Shown: one piece after another, positions 26,542 through 33,410 of the stretch
Position numbering within the stretch: the first letter of the stretch is position 1
Layout of the letters: every line of letters starts with the position of its first letter
Source: Gammaproteobacteria bacterium
GTDB taxonomy: Bacteria > Pseudomonadota > Gammaproteobacteria > Steroidobacterales > Steroidobacteraceae
DNA length: 36,853 bases
Reading direction: 5' to 3'
Assembly: GCA_027315105.1 (NCBI GenBank)
Contig: DAHUYP010000055.1
Span: forward strand, 1 to 36,853
Notes under the pieces: model-generated
The model's input: the letters and a program-made list of their open reading frames with translations, nothing else
The model's database searches: none
What the model was told of the DNA's origin: nothing
Translations under genes and position numbers: made by a program

Positions 26542-26805
26542 ATGGAAGCGAAACCGGTGGATGCAAGCCCCCATGCGCAGAACGTGCCGCAGGTCGGAGC
26601 CGCGGACCCGGAGCGGCGCAACTCGCCGGTTCAATCCGATCCGGAGCAGTCGTTCGAGCTGCTGCGCGAGCAGGTCGGCGACGAGGCCTCGGGCTGCTAC
26701 TTCAACGACCTGCTGTATGTGGAAGGCGAGCACGTGGCGAGCGGCAGCACGCTGCTGCGCTGTGATCACGGTGTGTGGCTCGAGGTCGCGAGCCGGGTGC
26801 CCTGA
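26542..26805 (+). CDS. Small DUF1496-like protein
   Basis: 87 aa. The first half is charged and low in structure. The second half, with CYFNDLLYVEGEHVASGS followed by LLRCDHGVWLEV, resembles the DUF1496 pattern (CYY/F-N, Y-x-x-G, L-x-C, W). Two cysteines (in GCYFND and LRCDH) fit that family's small beta fold. The closeness is moderate and the function unknown. A perfect TTGACA lies at 26502-26507, but no -10 follows at the right distance. Putative ribosome-binding sites are AGGGTGG or GAGG just upstream. It converges on the DUF4136 gene. Confidence 0.5.
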   Translation: MEAKPVDASPHAQNVPQVGAADPERRNSPVQSDPEQSFELLREQVGDEASGCYFNDLLYVEGEHVASGSTLLRCDHGVWLEVASRVP

Positions 26806-26853
26806 CGGTCCTCGCGCACCGTCAGGCTGGCCGCGGGCACCCGACCAACGACG

Positions 26854-26889
26854 CGATCAAGGGCCCGATCAAGGGCCCGATCAAGGGCC
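26854..26889. repeat. Three perfect 12-bp tandem repeats across the end of the DUF4136 gene
   Basis: CGATCAAGGGCC is repeated exactly at 26854-26865, 26866-26877 and 26878-26889. The stop codon of the minus-strand lipoprotein gene (26881-26883) lies in the third copy, and the other copies place two more in-frame stops downstream. GGGCCC blocks can fold with each other across GATCAA loops. Confidence 0.8.
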
Positions 26890-27462
26890 CACGCGGGGGA
26901 ACTCGGCGAAGATGGCCGCCACGGCCACGTCGATCTTGTGCTGCGCGGCCGTGCCCGTCAGCTCGGTGACATCCTCGTTGACCGATGCGTGCCAGATCGG
27001 CTGGTGCGTCCTGGCGTCGTAGAGGTCGACCGCAATGCGGCCTTCGTTGTAGACGTACGGATAGTCCCAGGCTCCCATGTATCCGCCGGGTCCCCATCCG
27101 CCCCATCCCCAACCCCAGCCCCAGCCCCAGGCCGGATAGCTCTCACCTTCGACGATCGTGCGCGTGCCGATGCTGTAGCCGACCGTGCAATCGGCGCCGG
27201 CCGGCTCGCTGGCGGGCCGCAGGCCCTTGGCCTGCAGGTTCGCCGCGATCGCATCGCGCAGACGGCTCTCGTTGACCGGATTGGCAAATGCCTGCTCCGC
27301 GCCGTGCACCACCTTGTAGTGCGTCGCCCACGCGTAGGCATGGCACGCGCTGACCGAGGCGTTGCGATTGATATCGGTCGTCACGCGCGGCGTGGTGCAG
27401 GCGCTCAGGGCGGTCGCCGCCAGCGCCAGCGCCAGCCGGCGCCCGTAGTGTCTGCCATCCAT
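26881..27462 (-). CDS. DUF4136 lipoprotein
   Basis: 193 aa exported lipoprotein of unknown function. The N-terminus (MDGRHYGRRLALALAATALS) is a lipoprotein signal ending in the lipobox L19-S-A-C22, so C22 should be acylated. The body fits DUF4136: VTTDIN start, HAYAW, a mid segment and the end IFAEFP. An unusual Trp-Gly run (WGWGWGWGWGG) starts at residue 112. The start at 27462 has GGAGGAG upstream with an 8-nt spacer. It lies 32 bp after the Hsp20 gene in the same direction, so both are probably co-transcribed and stress-linked. Confidence 0.82.
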   Translation of the reverse strand: MDGRHYGRRLALALAATALSACTTPRVTTDINRNASVSACHAYAWATHYKVVHGAEQAFANPVNESRLRDAIAANLQAKGLRPASEPAGADCTVGYSIGTRTIVEGESYPAWGWGWGWGWGGWGPGGYMGAWDYPYVYNEGRIAVDLYDARTHQPIWHASVNEDVTELTGTAAQHKIDVAVAAIFAEFPRVGP

Positions 27463-27494
27463 GTCGATGACTCCTCCGGGTCCGAGCCGACGCC

Positions 27495-28019
27495 TCAGGC
27501 CGCCGCCGCCAGGGCCGTACTCTCGGCATGCGCCTGGGCCTGCTTGGCCGCCTTCACCGTGAGCAAACCGTTCTCCAGCGCCGCCGTCACCTGATTGGTG
27601 TCGATCGCGCCGGGCAGCTCGATGCGGCGGCACACGCGGTCGCTGCGAAACTCGCTCCAGCGCACCACGCCCGCGCCCGGGCGCACGGGCTTGCCGCCGG
27701 TTTGCTGTTCCGAGGCGGCGCTGACGATGATTTCCTGCGGCGTGACCGTGACGCCGATTTCCTGCGGGCAGTAGCCCGGCAGAGCGACTTCGAGCCGATA
27801 GCCGGCGTCGTCCTCGACGAGCTCGGCGGCCGGCCAGGCGATCTGGCGCTCGGCCTCGAGCCAGTCGTCCTGCGCCGAGCGCTCATGCGAGCCGCGTTGC
27901 GCGAACAGCTCGTAGGCGCGGCTTCGAACGTCGTCCAGCAGCCGATCGATCGCCGCGAACACCGGCTCGGTTCGCTGCGTGGCATCCGGGATCTTTTGCA
28001 CTGCGATGGTGGTAGACAT
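27495..28019 (-). CDS. Hsp20-family small heat-shock protein with DUF2934-like N-terminal segment
   Basis: 174 aa. Residues about 70-160 form an alpha-crystallin domain: YRLEVALPGYCPQEIGV, VTPQEIIVSA, CRRIELPGAIDTNQV, and the conserved ENGLLTVKAAK end (149-159). Residues about 31-58 (VRSRAYELFAQRG then DDWLEAERQI) match the DUF2934 pattern. Such proteins hold unfolded clients; the C-terminal I-x-I tail is not obvious. GGGGAG lies 7 nt before the start. The 215-bp upstream gap has AT-rich spots but no sigma-32 site I can defend. The lipoprotein gene follows at 32 bp. Confidence 0.85.
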   Translation of the reverse strand: MSTTIAVQKIPDATQRTEPVFAAIDRLLDDVRSRAYELFAQRGSHERSAQDDWLEAERQIAWPAAELVEDDAGYRLEVALPGYCPQEIGVTVTPQEIIVSAASEQQTGGKPVRPGAGVVRWSEFRSDRVCRRIELPGAIDTNQVTAALENGLLTVKAAKQAQAHAESTALAAAA

Positions 28020-28206
28020 GGCTGCTCTCCCCGTTCCTGGTGGCGACCGTTGGCAGAACTCCGGGCGGATCCATCGGTGAGGATCCGGCGCGCCCGCGCC
28101 GCGCCCGTGACAGCGAACGTAAACCGGCGCCGTCATCGGGACAATAAGTAATGTCCGCTGTGGGAGGGGCGGGCGTGTGCTCCAGTCACCGCGGCGCCGC
28201 GTGCCC

Positions 28207-28230
28207 GCGCGATCGCGCGATCGCGCGATC
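28207..28230. repeat. Three perfect 8-bp tandem repeats of GCGCGATC
   Basis: GCGCGATC occurs three times in a row (28207-28214, 28215-28222, 28223-28230), giving nested self-complementary GCGATCGC blocks. The array ends 4 nt before the stop codon of the minus-strand gene at 28235. It may act as a terminator-like fold or be slipped-strand DNA. Confidence 0.75.
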
Positions 28231-28234
28231 GCAG

Positions 28235-28903
28235 TCAGGGCGCGCCGGGTGCTGGCGCTGCCGCTGTCTTCGATACCGGCGGCGGCACGAGGCGCATGAC
28301 GGCTCCCTTGTCGATCGACAGCCTGCCGTCGCGGTAAGCAATCCCCTGCACCTGCTCCGGAACGTAGTAGCGCGCGTCGTCCAGCTTGACGACGATTTCA
28401 ACGGTCGCGCGCCGTGTGATCCGGATTCGATCCGTCCTGTCGATGATCATCCCCGTCCTGCTCCACCAACTCCACGACAGCGGCTCGGTTCGCAGCAGGA
28501 CTTGCGTCTGGCCTGCCTTTCCGGCGGTGTGAGCCAGTACGCTGAATGACGCATTGGCCTGAAAGAAGATCTTCGAATCGAGCTTCTGGACTGGCATGAG
28601 CTTGACGGGAATGGACATATCGAGATCGTACGTGCCGGCGGCCATCGTCGGGCACGACCAGGTCAATGAGCCGCCGGTCGCAGGCAGCGCGACACCGCCG
28701 GCCCGCTCGAGCGCGGCCTCACATCGATTGCATCCCTTGGACTTATCCGACGATCGGCATTCGCCCTGGATGCTGTTGGCGCCTTTGGATGGCTCTTGAG
28801 CGGACGGGTCCTGGGCACCAGCGGCGCCGATTGGCAGGGTCGTGGCTGTTGCCGCCAGCAGGAGCAATCCGATCGAGCGCGTGGACCGCACGAGGATTCC
28901 CAT
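28235..28903 (-). CDS. Exported protein of unknown function
   Basis: 222 aa from ATG 28903; GTG 28891 (218 aa) is a good alternative because AAGGA lies about 11 nt upstream of it. The N-terminus STRSIGLLLLAATATTLPIG ending near AQD is a signal peptide. A cysteine cluster (ECRSSDKSKGCNRCEA) follows, then a mainly beta region with WSWWSRTGMI and KLDDARYYVPEQVQGI, and a Pro/Ala end. I recognise no family. The gene lies 73 bp downstream of the LVIVD gene on the same strand, so the two may form an operon. Confidence 0.7.
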   Translation of the reverse strand: MGILVRSTRSIGLLLLAATATTLPIGAAGAQDPSAQEPSKGANSIQGECRSSDKSKGCNRCEAALERAGGVALPATGGSLTWSCPTMAAGTYDLDMSIPVKLMPVQKLDSKIFFQANASFSVLAHTAGKAGQTQVLLRTEPLSWSWWSRTGMIIDRTDRIRITRRATVEIVVKLDDARYYVPEQVQGIAYRDGRLSIDKGAVMRLVPPPVSKTAAAPAPGAP

Positions 28904-28976
28904 CCTTGGGCGCCAGAGACTGGAGCCCGGTCGATGACCGGCCGGGCTCCTTGTCCTCAGACCTGCTGCCGGATGC

Positions 28977-30731
28977 TCAATGGTCACCCGAGCCGTCGCC
29001 ATTCTGGCCCGTCACGGCTTCCAGCGCCGCTCCGGTCAGTCTCAGGATGGTGACGCCCGCGCCGGCGCGGTCCTGGCCATAGATGTAGCCGCGGTCGTCC
29101 ACTTCCACGATATCCATGTAGGGAGCAGACGTGCAGATGGTCGCGCCCGAGAGGTTGGTGCCGCACTCCGGAATCTCGCGGCCCGTCGGCTGTTGAATGA
29201 AATAGGCAATCGGCCTCGGGTTGACGGGATCGCGAATATCCCAGACCCGCAGGCCGCCGGCGAACCAACTGACGAATGCGAGCCGGCCGTAGTACGGAGC
29301 GTAAATCTGCCAGTTGGTGTGATGAGCGCCGAAGCGGGCGGATCGGTGGCAGAAGTCCCCTGGGAACTGCGGCACATTCAGGGTCGCGATCGGCCAGGGC
29401 GCCCTGATGTTGGTGATGTCCATGATGTACGCGTCGTGGGGCGCCTCGCCGAGGCAGGCCAGCGGTCCACCCGCTTCGGACGTCACGATGTCGATGTCCC
29501 AGGTCTGCGGCTTGCCATCCATATAATTCTGCTGCTCTTCCGGAATCGGCACTCCGAAGACCGGCGTCGCGTTGTGCGCGCCTTCCAGCGGATTCATCGT
29601 GATGTAGCTGAGCTGCGGGTAGAGCAGATCCTCCTCGGTCGGACTGGTCGCGCAGCTGCCCGAGGCGCTCGGATTGAACGCGGTATTGCAGCCGTTCAAC
29701 AGCTTGTCGCGCGCGGCGATCTGAATGACGCCGCTGCCGCCGATCCCGTACGGGAGGAACACTTCGTTGATCCGGGTACCCGCCGAATATACCTGGTGCA
29801 TGACCGCAGGCGGGTTCGTCACGCCTTCGTAGCAGTTGGGCGTATTCGGCGCATTCATGCAGCTCTGGGCCGTCGCGGGAGTTGCACTCGGCTGCGCACC
29901 AAGCAGTCCGAACTGCCGGATGAATACCGGGTTCCTCGGGTCGCTGAGGTTGTAGATGAGCGCGTGCCACTCCTTGCCGTGCCACGAGTTGCTGGCCTCG
30001 TCCCCGATCAGGTAGGCGATGCCGGTGTCGCATTCCCAGAAGCTCTTGTGGTACTCGTTCAGGCCGGTGACGACGGTGGTCACCAGCGTCGGCTGCCCCG
30101 GATTGGTGACGTCCCAGATCTCGTGCCGACCGTTGCCGGTGGAGTTCTTGCCCCGGTGCGTGAGCAGGTAGAAGCTGCCCTTGGCGCCCTTCGGGAGGGT
30201 ATTGCCGCTGCACACGAAGGTGTGCGGCGCGTTACCGCCCGCAGGATCTCCGGGAATGTTGGCGAGGAACACCGGTTTCCTGGGATCCGTCACGTCATAG
30301 ATCGCCACGCCGCACTGCTCGACTTCATTCGTGGTCGGATTGACGTCGGTGCCGGCGCCACTGCCGAAGTAGGCGATCTCGCGGCCGTTCTGATCCTCGA
30401 TCCACTCCTGATCGCTCTGCGAGCATCCCAGGCCGGTCAGATATCCGACCACCTGCATGTTCCAGATGGACTGCTGCTCGACGGAGTTGGGCGGAGGTGC
30501 ACGCAGTAGCGGCTCGCCGTAGGCCCCGCTTTGCCCCTCATTGAGCGTGATGGTCGGAACGTTCGGTCCATTGGGTATGTAGCCGAGCGCGATCGGGTCG
30601 TAGGTCTTCGGCCGGTAGCCGTTATCCCATGATTGCCCCGAGGCGACGCCGCTCAGTCCGAACACCAGTCCTGCAAAGCCGACAACAAACCACCCACCGA
30701 CATCACGCACGATCCAGCGCAAGCCGTACAT
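28977..30731 (-). CDS. Exported LVIVD-repeat beta-propeller protein
   Basis: 584 aa, with a signal peptide or anchor at residues about 9-33 (VGGWFVVGFAGLVFGLSG, end VASGQ). The body is built of LVIVD-type repeats: VAIYDVTDPRKPVF, HEIWDVTNPGQPTLV, ALIYNLSDPRNPVFI, AYIMDITNIRAPWPI and LRVWDIRDPVNPRPIAYF. This is the usual signature of a beta-propeller with D-x-[ST]-x-P turns. The DVTDP-type motif with RNPVF is the family's repeat core. The substrate or partner is unknown. The start at 30731 has a GGGGGGA site upstream. A short AT-rich stretch before it (30830-30870) could hold its promoter. The SCO1 gene lies upstream on the same strand. Confidence 0.85.
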   Translation of the reverse strand: MYGLRWIVRDVGGWFVVGFAGLVFGLSGVASGQSWDNGYRPKTYDPIALGYIPNGPNVPTITLNEGQSGAYGEPLLRAPPPNSVEQQSIWNMQVVGYLTGLGCSQSDQEWIEDQNGREIAYFGSGAGTDVNPTTNEVEQCGVAIYDVTDPRKPVFLANIPGDPAGGNAPHTFVCSGNTLPKGAKGSFYLLTHRGKNSTGNGRHEIWDVTNPGQPTLVTTVVTGLNEYHKSFWECDTGIAYLIGDEASNSWHGKEWHALIYNLSDPRNPVFIRQFGLLGAQPSATPATAQSCMNAPNTPNCYEGVTNPPAVMHQVYSAGTRINEVFLPYGIGGSGVIQIAARDKLLNGCNTAFNPSASGSCATSPTEEDLLYPQLSYITMNPLEGAHNATPVFGVPIPEEQQNYMDGKPQTWDIDIVTSEAGGPLACLGEAPHDAYIMDITNIRAPWPIATLNVPQFPGDFCHRSARFGAHHTNWQIYAPYYGRLAFVSWFAGGLRVWDIRDPVNPRPIAYFIQQPTGREIPECGTNLSGATICTSAPYMDIVEVDDRGYIYGQDRAGAGVTILRLTGAALEAVTGQNGDGSGDH

Positions 30732-30900
30732 GGTAAGTCCCCCCCGCTCTTTGAACGTGTTTAAGCGTTGCTCGACGTTGATCCGCCCATCATTGCTCGA
30801 ACCGAGGAAGTCGAATCCTTTCGAATCATTGATTGTTCTTCTATCGCTTTTAGAATCTATCAAAATTCGCGCGGCGGATCAAACTGCCGATATGCGGAGT

Positions 30901-30940
30901 GCCGTCACCGATGGCAGCCGTCACCGATGGCGGCCGTCAC
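30901..30940. repeat. 16-bp tandem repeat, two and a half copies
   Basis: GCCGTCACCGATGGCA (30901-30916) is followed by GCCGTCACCGATGGCG (30917-30932) and the partial GCCGTCAC (30933-30940). It lies in the 239-bp gap between the SCO1 gene (stop near 30971) and the LVIVD gene. Confidence 0.7.
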
Positions 30941-30970
30941 AGACGATCGCCGTCGTGCTGCGCGGTTCGC

Positions 30971-31648
30971 TCACGGCTCCTCGATGAGCCGCCGCAGATC
31001 CGCCGTCATGCCGTCGATATCGGGTGTTGCGGAACCGAGCGCGGTCATCCGAAGGCGTGCCGCTCCCGAACGGTCGAAAACGTAGACCACCGTGCTGTGC
31101 GTGACCTCGTAGGGATGCCCTGCGGTCGCCGGTGTCACCGAATAGAGCGCGCCGTAGCGGCCCGCCAGTGCCTCGAGCTGATCGGGCGTGCCACGCAGCG
31201 CGTCCACCTGCGGGCCGAAGTATTGGGCGTACTGCGCCAGCACCGGAAGCGTGTCGCGGTCCGGGTCCACGGTGACGAAGAGTACGCGCACGCTCTGCGC
31301 CAGCGGCCCCAGGCGCCTGAGGATTTCGGCGGCGTTGGTGAGCGTCGTCGGACAATAGTCGGGGCAGTTGGTATAGCCGAAGTCGAGCAGCACGATGCGG
31401 CCGCGGTAGTCGTTCTGGGTCAATTCCCGGCCGTCGGCTGCCCGTGTCATCCGGAAGACCAACGGCAGTACGTTTCCCGACACGTCCACGGCGTGCCAGG
31501 GCGAGCCGTTGCCGAGCCCGCCGAGCAGCACGAGGCCCAGCGCCGCACCGGCGAGCCGGGCAATGGGCCGCGGGTGCGGCGCTCGCGCCGGCCGGCCGAT
31601 GCGCGCGCCATGATCGGAGCCGCGGGAATCGATGGTGGGGTGCGGCAT
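30971..31648 (-). CDS. SCO1/SenC-family copper chaperone or thiol-redox protein
   Basis: 225 aa. A membrane segment (about 31-47, RLAGAALGLVLLGGLG) anchors a thioredoxin-fold domain in the periplasm. The copper-binding or redox motif C95-PDY-C99 lies in DFGYTNCPDYCPTTL, and the conserved distal histidine H184 lies in YEVTHSTVVYVFD. SCO proteins deliver copper to the Cu-A centre of cytochrome oxidase or act as thiol-disulfide proteins. The last part (DGMTADLRRLIEEP) is typical. No oxidase genes lie nearby, so the partner is unknown. It is divergent from the gene at 31903. Confidence 0.92.
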   Translation of the reverse strand: MPHPTIDSRGSDHGARIGRPARAPHPRPIARLAGAALGLVLLGGLGNGSPWHAVDVSGNVLPLVFRMTRAADGRELTQNDYRGRIVLLDFGYTNCPDYCPTTLTNAAEILRRLGPLAQSVRVLFVTVDPDRDTLPVLAQYAQYFGPQVDALRGTPDQLEALAGRYGALYSVTPATAGHPYEVTHSTVVYVFDRSGAARLRMTALGSATPDIDGMTADLRRLIEEP

Positions 31649-31902
31649 GTGACGAGAAGGCCACTCCGGGTTCGCTGCAGCCGTGAGCGCCGAGGGGCGA
31701 CGTTGTGGGGTCCTGCCAGCTCAGCTGCGAGGGTGGCGCAGCGCGCGACAAATTATTCGCGCCGCGTCCCGTCGTCAAGGCGGCTGACGTACGCCCGGTT
31801 TCCCCGGAGGCGATGCCCGATATATATTCGCCCTGCCGCAATCACGCCGCGCTGGGTGAAGGCGGGCGTGGGTGACGGGCACGCACAACGAAGGAGGCGG
31901 GC

Positions 31903-32346
31903 ATGAGTGCCGGAGGAGTCGCAGCGGCTGTCGTGCTTGCGGCGTGCTGTCTTGCGGCATCGACCGGTCAATGCGACGAGGATGCGGCTGCCCAGGGCTC
32001 TGCGACGGCTCGGGATTTCGGCCCGGCGACGCTTTCGAAAATCATCCCGGGCGTGACGACCGAGACCGAAGTGCAGGCCTTGCTCGGCAAGTCGCAGGAC
32101 ATGCAGTTTGGAAGCGGGGCCCTGTGCCCGCCGAAGGCTGCCGACAGGTCCGTGCAGCAGACCGTGGATTCCTGGAACTACCGTGGCCGGGATGCCGACG
32201 GCGCCTATATCGTTCACATCGAGTTCGACGCCAACTACGTGACGTATCTCATCACGAGAATCCCCATCAATGGCGTGGGGGTGGCGAGGCTGGCAAAGCC
32301 GCAACCGACGGCCGAACAGCCGGCACCCGCGGCCGCCGAACCCTGA
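31903..32346 (+). CDS. Small exported BamE/SmpA-like protein
   Basis: 147 aa with a strong AAGGAGG site (31891-31897) 5 nt before the ATG. The N-terminus (GVAAAVVLAACCLAAS) looks like a signal peptide; LAAC could be a lipobox at residues 12-15, but positive charge before it is absent, so lipidation is doubtful. LSKIIPGVTTETEVQALLGK (45-64) matches the helix-turn of the SmpA/OmlA (BamE-like) fold. A Pro/Ala end follows. Cysteine content is high for its size. A TATATATT stretch (31821-31828) upstream may be a -10. Function in outer-membrane assembly is only suggested by the fold. Confidence 0.7.
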   Translation: MSAGGVAAAVVLAACCLAASTGQCDEDAAAQGSATARDFGPATLSKIIPGVTTETEVQALLGKSQDMQFGSGALCPPKAADRSVQQTVDSWNYRGRDADGAYIVHIEFDANYVTYLITRIPINGVGVARLAKPQPTAEQPAPAAAEP

Positions 32347-32418
32347 GGGGGACGCTCACGACGCTCGGAGCCCGAGCCGTGGCGCCGAGCTCGATACGCC
32401 GTGAGTCGCGCACGTCCA

Positions 32419-33078
32419 TCAGGGTGCATCTGCGGATGCCAGCACCTGGTGCTCGAGCAACATTCGCACGCCGCTCGCCCAGCCTTCCGGACCTCCGGCA
32501 AAATTGGCCCCCTGCTGATCGAGAACCTCGCCGGTGCGCGCATTCCTGATCTGAACCAGCACGTAGTAATCGGTCTGCGTCACGAGCTTGACGACGCCGA
32601 CGAGCGCCTGTTCGGCGCCGAGCTGCAGGGCCATGCCGGCCTCGCAACCGTTGCAGTCGCGCAGCGACGCTGCGCCGTCAGGCACGGCCCCGGCCATATT
32701 CGGGTCGATGAGCACGTATCGCCCGGAGTGCCCCAGCACACGCCGCGCCTCGCTGCTCACCTTCTCCATGCTGGCGCGATGATCGTTCACTTCACCCAAC
32801 AGCAAGGCCGCGGGACGGACATCTTCCAGTTCGAAATCGAACACGGCGAGTGTGACGGCGGGAGGTCGCGGCGGGGGCGGGTCGACCGGAGCACCGCGCG
32901 GCAGGACGCATTCGGCATAGCCGCTGACGGGATTGACGATCGCCTCCTGGCACGGCGCGGTGCGCGCAGCGGGGCCCGTCGCGGGAGTATCGCTGGAGCG
33001 CGCGATGCCAGAGCGCCCCAGGGTTGCGACGCCCAGCAGAGTCAGGCAGGCGATGATCGTGATTCTCGGCGCTCGCAT
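32419..33078 (-). CDS. Exported DUF2380-like protein
   Basis: 219 aa, with GGAGG 6 nt before the start at 33078. The signal peptide MRAPRITIIACLTLLGVATL is followed by a mature domain with LAVFDFELEDVRP and SGRYVLIDPNM, then LRDCNGCEAGMA with a close cysteine pair, then GAEQALVGVVKLVTQT and a VQIRNARTGEVL stretch. This looks like DUF2380 (also annotated DUF3280), seen beside methylotrophy-type dehydrogenase genes in other bacteria. I cannot give a function. It converges with the BamE-like gene (72-bp gap) and is divergent from the FAD gene at 33411. Confidence 0.75.
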   Translation of the reverse strand: MRAPRITIIACLTLLGVATLGRSGIARSSDTPATGPAARTAPCQEAIVNPVSGYAECVLPRGAPVDPPPPRPPAVTLAVFDFELEDVRPAALLLGEVNDHRASMEKVSSEARRVLGHSGRYVLIDPNMAGAVPDGAASLRDCNGCEAGMALQLGAEQALVGVVKLVTQTDYYVLVQIRNARTGEVLDQQGANFAGGPEGWASGVRMLLEHQVLASADAP

Positions 33079-33410
33079 GACGTACCTCCGTCGGCTGGGC
33101 TGGCCGGCATGCCCTGATGGGCTGGAACGCTCGGACCCAGGCAGGGCGATGTCCGACACGCTCGATGCTCCCCGCGCCGTACGACGGAGTCAAGGCGTTG
33201 CAGCGGAGTCAGGGCCGAAGAGGGCCGGCGCAGCTCACGATAGGCATCCGACTCGAGCCAACGGCAGCGCAATGGAGCCAGTGGGAGCCGCCGCTGCCCG
33301 GACTGCAATCCCTTTCTCGACGTGAGTTTGCCGTTTGGCGGCAAAGGCGGATCATAGCGGCCTCGCTGCGGCGAGCCGTCAGCGACAACAGGAAGCGGGG
33401 GAGTGGACCA
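33079..33410. other. 332-bp gap between divergent genes, with a 7-bp hairpin at 33327-33345
   Basis: No credible gene is seen. The gap contains a perfect mirror TTTGCCG (33327-33333) / CGGCAAA (33339-33345) around TTTGG, about 65 nt before the FAD oxidoreductase ATG. This is the size of an operator half-site pair or an upstream structure. The GGGGAG at 33397-33402 is the ribosome-binding site of the next gene. Confidence 0.45.

Noticed and set aside
26854-26889. CRISPR array
   Set aside because: Units are 12 bp with no spacers between them, and no cas gene is near.
27020-28019. Sigma-32 heat-shock promoter for the Hsp20 gene
   Set aside because: No CTTGAA plus CCCCAT pair at correct spacing is present in the 215-bp upstream gap.
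28207-28230. HIP1-type cyanobacterial repeat because of GCGATCGC
   Set aside because: Only one short array is seen, in a proteobacterial context; the resemblance comes from the GCGCGATC tandem.
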